A stretch of 64,000 nucleotides of DNA from Takakia lepidozioides (Eukaryota > Streptophyta > Takakiopsida > Takakiales > Takakiaceae). The position numbers were made by a program, and so were the translations under genes. Positions 56,070 to 64,000 of the stretch are shown here, in pieces; the stretch's first letter is position 1; every line of letters starts with the position of its first letter. The notes under the pieces were generated by a model. The model saw nothing but the letters and a program-made list of their open reading frames with translations, ran no database searches and was not told the DNA's origin. Location of the stretch: assembly GCA_030704615.1 (NCBI GenBank), contig CM060734.1, forward strand, positions 61,706,042-61,770,041, in the 5' to 3' direction.

Positions 56070-56515
56070 CGGCGCCACGTGGTGGTCCCGCCGACAACCG
56101 CGCATGGTGATTGCCCAGCCACCCACCCTGCTGCGTGCTCGTATTGCAGCCGCGGCCCGCCAGGCGACCGCATGTGGCGGTCGCCATGTTCTCCCTCCTT
56201 GCGACGAAACGTGGCGGTCACCCTCTTCTCCCGCCTGCCACTTGCACGTGGCGGTCGTCCCGCCCGCCCCTCCGAGCACCCCCCTGCCGCTTGACCGCCA
56301 GCTCACCGGAGGCGACCGCCACTATGGCTGTCGTCTGCATGGCCACCCCAGGCGCCTCGAAGGTGATCGCCATGGTTGCGATCACCAAGATCGCCACCAC
56401 GTCCGACAGAATGGCGACCGGCACTGAGGCGGGCGCTTGCCTCGCCACCTCACCCGACTCCGGAGCGACGGACGCAAGCTCACTAGCTCCGAGGTGACCG
56501 CCACTTTGGCGTCAC
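56070..56515. repeat. Family 4 inverted repeats (GCGACCGC...GCGGTCGC type)
   Basis: Examples are GGCGACCGC-ATGT-GGCGGTCGCC near 56163 and GGTGATCGCCATGGTTGCGATCACC in two arms near 56359, with related half-sites near 56085, 56211, 56250, 56304, 56388 and 56490. The centre is a CCA/TGG type and not the CGG-NN-CCG of the other families, and the copies are more degenerate. Confidence 0.65.
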
Positions 56516-57319
56516 ACTTGCCACCCCCTTGGGCTCGCCAACAATTGTGCCATGCTGTCTGAAGACGTGGCAATGTTTTACCCATGTCTTTACCTATAAC
56601 TGACGTGATGTGGGACCCAAATGCCGTCAGTGTCACTGATGCCGACGTGAGGTGACATGACATCGGCCTGCAACCGGGGTGAGATTGAACTTGCGACAGG
56701 CTTGGCAAGATGTTGAACGGTTCAACAATCGTCAACGGCTGTCTGAGGGAGGTGATGGAAATTGTCACGTGGAACAACAGGTGGTGGCAAGCTCCCATTG
56801 ATCAAGACCAAAAGCTACATATGAAGATGATAGAGAAGTGTACATGGAGGAGATTAGGAATTCTCTTCTTCTGGGTTTTTCCCTAGATGAGAGAATTCGT
56901 GGACGTTGGCTGTACAGAGTGTGGCAGACATGACAACCATCGTGAACAGTGTCTACAAGTAAGGAAGAGAGATGATACAGATACATATGCATGGTGTGGC
57001 GGTTGGGAAGACTGGGTGTATCCCAGTACCATGTGCAATTTCTAGGATTGGGTGATAGTTCCAGTTGACTCTGGAATCATTGGGACTTGAAGGATCTGTA
57101 CATAAAGTAATCGTTGGTATTTGGCCATGTTGGAATAAGAGCCAGTGGCACACACTGATGACTGTAGTGTGATGTGTGATCTCGCCTAATTGCCAAGGAC
57201 TTCGTCTAAATTCAAGTCTGGTCATGGTGGAATCATTGGCATGGGAGTGAGATCTGAATTTTCAATTGACAAATAGGTAGGGCAGAAAGTGAAGGAGAAT
57301 AAGACAAGAGGAACGTAAG

Positions 57320-57962
57320 ATCGCGCCAATGTATCTTATTGTAGCTCATGACTCTATCAATTCCACCCACAAAAATTGATCCGAATCAGTTCCAGAACAA
57401 CACAAAAAAAATTCACGGTGATTGACAGCGTTAGGTCTTGAGATATACCAGTTGCGAGAATGAAGATACATGTTAGGAAAATGTTTCGCGATGATCGATT
57501 AATGAAGGTGGGAATGACTGGTGGACTTACCCAAAGACATTGGTCAAGGAACTCGGTGTAACACAGCAGAATGCCACAGATGTGGTTGGTACAAACGGAT
57601 GCTAGGAGTGTCTATACGCCTGGATGAGCTACGGAGGAGAGACAGTGCGATCGAGTCTCTCGTAGTGATAATTTCATCTCGTAGCCTGCAGACAGAACAA
57701 GTTAAATATTAGCCACACACACGAATACAGATATTTAAGTTGATCACAAGTAGCTACCAAATGTAGCGAAGATGATAACATATCTGTGTGCTCAACCTGA
57801 ATGAAACTGATAATCTGAACAAAAGGACAGTTTAGCATACAAAATCCGCTAAGTAGATTTGGTCCTCTAGCGCGCAGCCTTCAAGAGATTGTGAAGCCGG
57901 TCTCCGATATCCTCATGAACAGTCTCTTCCCTGAACTCCCTCTGCTGGTCATAGTGTCGTGT
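57320..57962. repeat. Duplicated segment, left copy
   Basis: Shares long near-identical stretches with 62690-63990 in the same orientation, for example TCACGGTGATTGACAGCGTT against a one-base variant. It lacks about 400 bases present in the right copy (about 62930-63335). Both copies end with the same block, TCAAGAGATTGTGAAGCCGG. Confidence 0.9.
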
Positions 57963-58409
57963 GCTGCATAAAGAGCACCCAAGCAACAAGAGCATAACTC
58001 GTCAGATCTCTACTCAGAAGGGCGTAGAGCAAATCGGCGAGGCACTTGGGACCTCTCAGTCATCAACAGCAGGCATAGTACGTTGTGGAAGAGCAGACGG
58101 AGGAGAGTGGCTCTACACAGAAGCAGTCCAGGATTATTAGAGCACCCTGTTTATGCTCAAGCCTAGCACAAAGCATCCTACCACTGGGCTGGTGTAGGAA
58201 GGCCGTGTAAATCTCACATATCTAATTCGAGGATAGTATTTCAAATAGTTATGGAGTGTACTCATTGTACAAGAGTGGTACACGCCAAGTGCACAGTCCA
58301 CAGTTGGCGCCTCGACACACGTCTTGATCTCATCCCATCGCCCTCCCCACTTGACTCTCTCTTCCTACATCCTTAGTGGTCGCTCTCATTGTCTCTTCTT
58401 TCTTGAAGT

Positions 58410-61400
58410 TCAAATTTTTTGTGCAACTGATGTAGGGTACTGACTAGGCTGCATTTTGGTGAATACGATGGCAACCCAAACACACACAATTCCTCCAATT
58501 AGAGCCGTGCTCAACGTTAAAACCCTATGATTCCATGTTGCGGGCAATATCGCAATGTTGGCTGCGGCAAAAGCGACTAGAATACACATGATAGAAAGTA
58601 ACAGTATACATACTGCCACAACCATGATTGTTTCAGTATTATGCCACTCCTTCTGTGATCGGTATTGTTGAAGCGGAAAGGATGGAATCACTGACAACAT
58701 GATACATGCCACCGCAACATAAAATGACAAACTATCACAAAATATGAAGATTTTCACAGAGAGATTTTCGTCGTCTACACCATAGGTACCATTATAGCCA
58801 AGGGGCGGTTGCAATGGCCCCACATAGGACGCTGTTGCCACTAGTGCTGCTGTCACTGAAATGCCATTTGCAGCAGAACTGAGATTACTCTGAATGGTCG
58901 CAGTTAACTTAGCCACCTTATCAACCTTATCATCCCACCATACATGGTCCTCTTCCGTAGCCAAGTCTCCAGGAACCGGGATGAATTGTTGCTTGTCACG
59001 TTTGGAGATTTCTAAGCCGGCTTCCAACAATAAGTGGATGCATCTTCCCTTCACTCTCGTGTCTTGAGATGGATATATTGTTTTGGGTGTTTGTAATTGC
59101 GAAGAACGTGTGAAGTCAAAGATACAACGCAAATCTCCATCAACCCCCGGATATACATCTGCCACAAAATGGAGAGCAGTGCGGCCTTCTCGATCTTCCT
59201 TCAATGGATCAAAGTCAGAGTTGTCCAACAACAATCTTATACCTTCAGCATTTTTCCTGGCAGCAAGTAGGTGCAAGGCAAGAATAGATGCAGCCGGCTT
59301 ATCTTTGCTTGTAATATCAGATACCCCGAAAACAGTTTTCACAATTTGCAGAATTGCCAGCAATTTTCTGATATCAAACCCAATTATAAACGTCTTCACA
59401 AGGTGTGGATTTGAGGCAGGCTTCCTTCCTCCATCAAATGCCCTCTTATCCTGCCAACCAGAGATTTTCCAATATATCATGATTTAGTTACTTTAACAAA
59501 ATTTTGGCAAAAGCGACTCCTCCAAAATGGAAGTGCCACCTAGACCCCCAGCAAAGCGGAGGCCACAACATTTTCTTAGAGTAGAGACCCGCTAATGACC
59601 CGCATGTGCTCTTGTCAATAAGAGAAACAAAATTCGACCTAGTGCAGGCTTATCGAAGAAACCACTCATAGAGAAGTTTTTGTTACAAAATGAGGACTAC
59701 TAGGTTGTATACACCATCCGATCAGTTTTGAGCTCAAATTGAAATGAACTCATCTGCTTAGAGCTTATTATTAGTATCAGTGAGTGCAATAAGGTCTGAA
59801 TGCCCGAAATTGAAATAGACCAACAAAAATTTGGCTACATCATGAAAACCACCAAGCAAGCCAATACAAACCATTTGGCTTGCACCAAGGAGATGATGTA
59901 AGGGGCATAAAACTCAGCCCAACACACCAATCAGAGTCTTGACATTGTAAGGTCCTTGGACCACATTTTCTCCTTGATGCATTCTATTCTACATAGGAGA
60001 GCCAATAAACTGCCAGTTCTTTATGTTCTCAGTAAATATGTAGGAAAGACCAGAAAGTAAGTTTATTGTATAGAGCACAAAGTCCCACCTGGGTGATTCT
60101 GGTTTCAAACCCTGTTATCGCTGTGTGCTATATCTTCTCCCCATTCCCTGGGTGGCCCATAGGTCTTGAAAGAGTAGACCTCCTGTGCTACCCTTTGAAA
60201 ATTTAAAGGGGGGGGGTATGATAACATATACCTTGAGTAGCAATGTCAATATCTCGGGATGTCCAGTGATGGCAGCCAACTGCATTGGCGTCCATTCTTC
60301 AGACTGCATGTATTCTTTACTCCCGAATTGCATGTGACGAATCATAGTTGACCTATTCCGTCTGATGGGCGGTGTCCTCGACTGGTCCGGTCGATCCCAG
60401 TGCGAATACCAAAGAAGCTTAACACATTCGGCATGGTTGTTCATGATAGCCAAGTGTAGCGCTGTTGTCTTATACTTCATAATATTTTTATCATGCTTCA
60501 TAAATTTAAGTAAGTCCTTGTCGTGTTCAAATGGAGAGAAGGTTTCGTCCAAATATGTTCTCTCATCCTCAACGAGGGCAACTACTGCACCAAGATCGCC
60601 GAGCGCAGCAGCAACATGCAATGGCGTCCGACCCAAGGCTGTCCCGCGCATTCACACACTCTTTGAATTCGCCTGGAATTAATCTGAGGACGTCACGGAC
60701 CGATATAGACGAGGAGTTGACGGCGACGTGCAAGGGAGTTCTGCCTTGGTCATCTTGCAAGTGGAAAAGACGCTGCACAAGGGAAGAATGTCGAGGGTGC
60801 TTCTTGCATTTGTCAACTATATCCTCTCGCCATTTGCGACACATACTCGTGCCAATTGAGCAGAGGCGATGAAAGTTATATGTTACCTCCGTAGCTTGAC
60901 TCCCTAGAAGCCCTAGGTACATTCGATCCTCTCGCGGTAATGTCAGAATCATGCGCAGCTGCCTTCTCAGATCCGCAATGTGGACTGCTACAACACCAAG
61001 ATCGCCGAGGGCAGCAGCAACATGCAACGGCGTCCGACCTAGGTTGTCCAGTACATCCATCACACAATTCTGTGAATTCGTCTGGAATTAATCTGAGGAC
61101 GTCACGGACCAATATCCACGAGGAGGAATTGACGGCGACGTGCAAGGGAGTTCTGCCGTGGTCATCGTGCAATGTAAAAAGACGCTGCACAAGGGAAGGA
61201 TGTAGAGGGTGCTTCTTGCACCTCTCAACAATATCCTCTCGCCATTTGCGACACAAACTCGTCTTATGTGAGTTGAGGCGATGAAAGTTATAAATTACCT
61301 CCGTAGCTTGACTCCTTACTACCCCCAGGTACGGTCGGGCCTCTTTCGGTAACATCAGAATCGTGCGCAGAGCCTGCATCTCATCATCTTCTTCTGATAC

Positions 61401-62154
61401 TGCAGTGGCAGCAGCACGTGGCATATGTGGTAATACTGCACTCATTTCTCGTAGCCAGGTGACCTTGAGGGCACGGATAATGTGTGTGTTCCCACCAACG
61501 AGTGACATCGCGAGTGCAGTCTCGCCACACACACCATCCTTTGCGCGCAAAAGGTCCCCACGGGTAAGCTTTGTGGTCACGAAAGGTTCTCTGTAAAACA
61601 CTCGTAGCACTAGGTCCACAAGTTCTTTGGAGTCTCCCAAAACCGCTGCGTGCAGAACAGTTCGGCCCCCACAAGCTGTTTGTTTTAGCAGTAGTCGCGG
61701 GTCCGAGTTCAGATCTAAGTTCAATTTCCTCAAGCACTCAACAAGCTCAGGCGAGTCTTGCAAGCGTTGCTTAAGCGAGTTCTCCAAGCTTTGCTTACGA
61801 ACATTCAACTCATCCGTCCAGCTCTGCGTAAGCTCGGCCTTCTGGGTCGAGACGTCCCTCAAGAGTTTAAATTTCCGTATACGTTGCGGCGCGTCCAGGT
61901 TTGGGTCATTCGAGACTCTTAACTTCAAGAGTCTTACTTGCTTCATAAGCTCGGGCGTGTCTTTCTTCCAGAGTTTTCTTGAAGTAGTCGTTCAAGTGCA
62001 CCACAAGCTCAGCAGAGTCATTCAAGAGCCGCAAGAGCCGCATAAGCTCATCACACTTGGTGTTCTCTATAGCCGTATACCACATTGAGCCTGGAGGTGC
62101 TTCAATGAATGTGCTAGCGTCCGCAGACGCTCTGACTCCACCACTGCTAGACAT
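58410..62154 (-). CDS. Ankyrin-repeat protein with C-terminal PGG membrane domain (frame-broken)
   Basis: Two exons on the minus strand: 62154-60232 and 59450-58410, joined phase 0 through GTATAT...GGCAG. The N-terminus has leucine-rich helices with repeated D-S-P-E-L-V units. Ankyrin repeats follow (TVLHAAVLGDSKELVDLVL, then GRTPLHVAV and GRTPLHVAAALGDLG, each more than once, and TALHLAIMNNHAECVKLL). The second exon carries two more repeats and the PGG domain (NGISVTAALVATASYVGPL) with three hydrophobic segments. Plant ANK-PGG proteins such as ACD6 act at membranes in defence and stress signalling; that role is only an analogy here. Within exon 1 three one-base insertions, near 61980 (A run), 61075 (TT) and 60640 (GGG), break the frame. 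A block of about 411 bp is tandemly duplicated inside exon 1. A SINE-like copy lies in the intron. Confidence 0.8.
60057..60230 (+). mobile_element. Second SINE-like copy, in the ankyrin gene intron (antisense)
   Basis: Aligned with the copy at 30296: a tRNA-like head with a weak A box and a B box GGTTTCAAACCC, then CTTCTCCCCATTCCCTGGGTGG, then a CCCTTTGAAAAT tail. It is shorter because the middle is missing and ends in a G run. It lies immediately beside the donor site of the ankyrin gene's intron. Confidence 0.7.
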
Positions 62155-64000
62155 TTTTAAAGAGGACTTGGTTTGGAAGGTTCAAGGTTGGCAGACTTTG
62201 GAAACAAATGTGCATCCCTCTCGCATGCATTAAATTCCAACTATGATTTGAGTCGACAAATACATCTTGAAAGCTTAGCCTCCACCTTGAAGGCATGACT
62301 AAGGGGGAAGTGACGCTGCGTATGGAATCAAGCTGATAAGTTCACATACAAACCGTCAACTGCAACGTGAGGCTATCTCTTTAGACCGCGCATTGAAATG
62401 CTTTCCAGGCGTGCAGGTGAGCTCCGGTTCGACACACAGGAGAAATGGAGGAGTTGTGTCATTGAGATCTGCAAGTTTGAAACGGGTGCCCGGCGAGTGA
62501 CAGTTCTCGTCAACATTTTCCAGCTTCTCGACCTTCGCGGCAATTATCTGTTCAGCAACAGGTCTGTTCAGTCTCTTCGCATAGATATGTGCTCGGGAGA
62601 TTGATTCAATTGCAGGAGGGATATCCTGACTCTCCACAACGGTTCACTAACGCTCACTCTTCGAGTATGTTACCGAAAACGGTCTCATACTTATCCATAA
62701 TGTATCTTATGAAAGCTCAAGAGTCTGTCAGTTCCACCCACAAAAGTTGATACAAATCAGCTCCAGAACAACACCAAAAAAATTCACGGTGATCGACAGC
62801 GTTAGGACTGAGATATACCAGTTGCGAGAATGAAGATACAGGTCAGGAAAAATGTTTAGCAACGATCGATTAATGAAGGTGGGAATGATGGGTGGACTTA
62901 CCCAAAGACAATGGTCAAGGTCGCCAACTTCGTTAAGCAGAAGCTTCCCAAACGGCTGCTTTGCGATCCGAAATGTTCAGTTGTTCAACGCCACACTGGT
63001 GATCGTGACCGGCCGTACGCGAAGTCTAACACTTGGTCTTGCATGGTGGAGTGCTGTGGCAGTGAAACACTAAGTTTAGCACCCACAGCATTAGTCAAGT
63101 GCTGGAACAAACACAAGTTCATGTTGTCTTTCAGCTATCGTGTCGGTTCTCCAGAAATATACTGACTGCAGGCTCTTGACCATGACGCTTACAGAAGGTG
63201 TGTGTTGATCTACCGGTGTCATATGGGCCCTCCCGTGGAACTCGTACATGTCTATCACTTGAGCCAAGCTGGGTTGTGCATCGACTTAGTTGTGACATTA
63301 ATGCAATAGTTCAAGGGATTGGAGTTATAACTCAAGAACTCGGTGTAACACAACAGAATGCCACAGATCTGGTTGGTACAAACGGATGCTAGGAGTGTCT
63401 ATACGCCTGGATGAGCTACGGAGGAGAGACAGTGCGATCGAGTCTCTCGTAGTGATAATTTCATCTCGTAGCCTGCTGACACAGAGCAAGTTATTAACCA
63501 CACACGAATACAGATATTCAAGTTGATCACAAGTAGCTACCAGATGCATCTTTGCTAAGATGCTGATAACATATCTGTGTGCTCAACCTGAATGGCACAT
63601 CATAGTCTGAACAAAAGGACAGTTTATCATACAAAATAAGGTAAGTAGATTTGGTCCATTCTAACTTCGCTACAGCTTCGAATTTTTTTTTACTAGCTAC
63701 ATTGTACCACAGGACAGTATCTGTAATACGGGAATGAAAACAACTTCCATGGGGGTTGGGAGAAGGAGGTGTAACCAGGGAAGTCCTTCAATTTCTAGCA
63801 ATTTAGAATCGAGTGTTAATAAATTGACCTTGAATTTCTCTACTGATTCCACTCCATCGAGAAGAATGGAGGAGTCCCGAACGCGACAAAAAAGCTCTAG
63901 CGCCAACTCTTCAAGAGATTGTGAAGCCGGTCTCCGATATCCTCATGAAACATTCTCTTCCCTGAACTCTCTCTGCTGGTCACTAGTGTCGTGTGCGTGC
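62155..64000. other. Upstream flank of the ankyrin gene, grading into the duplicated segment
   Basis: 62155-62690 should contain the promoter and 5' UTR of the ankyrin gene; no TATA box is obvious. No coding frame is supported in the rest. Confidence 0.5.
62690..64000. repeat. Duplicated segment, right copy
   Basis: Direct-orientation counterpart of 57320-57962, with about 400 extra bases (about 62930-63335) and a longer block before the final shared sequence. The left copy lies downstream of the ankyrin gene, so this one probably lies downstream of another ankyrin gene beyond the right edge. Confidence 0.9.

Larger units (their letters stand above)
55930..58409. other. Gene-poor region: GC palindromes, then a duplicated segment
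   Basis: The left part holds GC-rich inverted repeats (about 56070-56515). The middle has no recognisable gene. From about 57320 it is a diverged copy of 62690-64000. The right edge is the 3' flank of the ankyrin gene. Confidence 0.5.

Overview
The window is nuclear DNA from a green-lineage eukaryote. It holds a plastid-targeted carboxyl-terminal processing protease split into 12 exons with GT-AG introns, plant-type LTR retrotransposons (a Tat/Athila-like element and a chromodomain Ty3/gypsy element), a plant-type hAT element and an ankyrin-PGG gene. Long introns, very high repeat content and the absence of recognisable angiosperm genes make a streptophyte alga (Chara-like) or an early land plant the best guess. 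That placement is an inference.

Layout: (i) 1-8.9 kb, a CtpA-type protease gene with both catalytic residues intact. (ii) 9.8-10.6 kb, a small two-exon minus-strand gene with an internally duplicated domain. (iii) 12.4-30.1 kb, one decayed hAT transposon with matching 11-bp termini and a perfect 8-bp target duplication; a 13.35-kb Tat-like LTR retrotransposon, with its own 5-bp duplication, sits inside it. (iv) 30.2-32.0 kb, a tRNA-derived SINE-like sequence and an intact minus-strand ORF with a Cys-rich tail. (v) 32.5-46.1 kb, a broken plus-strand gene (gene A) interrupted by a very young chromovirus with apparently identical LTRs. (vi) 46.7-51.3 kb, a convergent minus-strand paralogue (gene B). 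(vii) 52.2-53.5 kb, an opposed pair of paralogous unknown ORFs. (viii) 53.5-56.5 kb, palindrome and minisatellite clusters. (ix) 57.3-64 kb, an ankyrin-PGG membrane protein gene flanked by two copies of a duplicated segment, which suggests a tandem array.

The most unusual content is the gene A/gene B pair. Both paralogues read as a ParB/sulfiredoxin-like domain (motif DGNHR) followed, after a charged linker, by a beta-class DNA N-methyltransferase-like fold in the order motif IV, X, I. Motif IV is D-I-P-D instead of D-P-P-Y in both copies. They are spliced at matching positions and phases, so they belong to the eukaryotic genome and are not contamination. The introns and flanks of these genes and the adjoining loci carry short palindromes in locus-specific families: about 20 copies of one family in gene A, another in and upstream of gene B, a third at 52.7-55.2 kb and a looser fourth at 56.1-56.5 kb. 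The first three share the centre CGG-NN-CCG. A link between the ParB-like protein and the palindromes, by analogy with parS sites, is speculative but testable.

Many genes here carry single-base frameshifts or TGA codons. In gene B and the ankyrin gene the four frameshifts all lie in short mononucleotide runs and are all explained by one extra base, so assembly error must be excluded before calling them dead.
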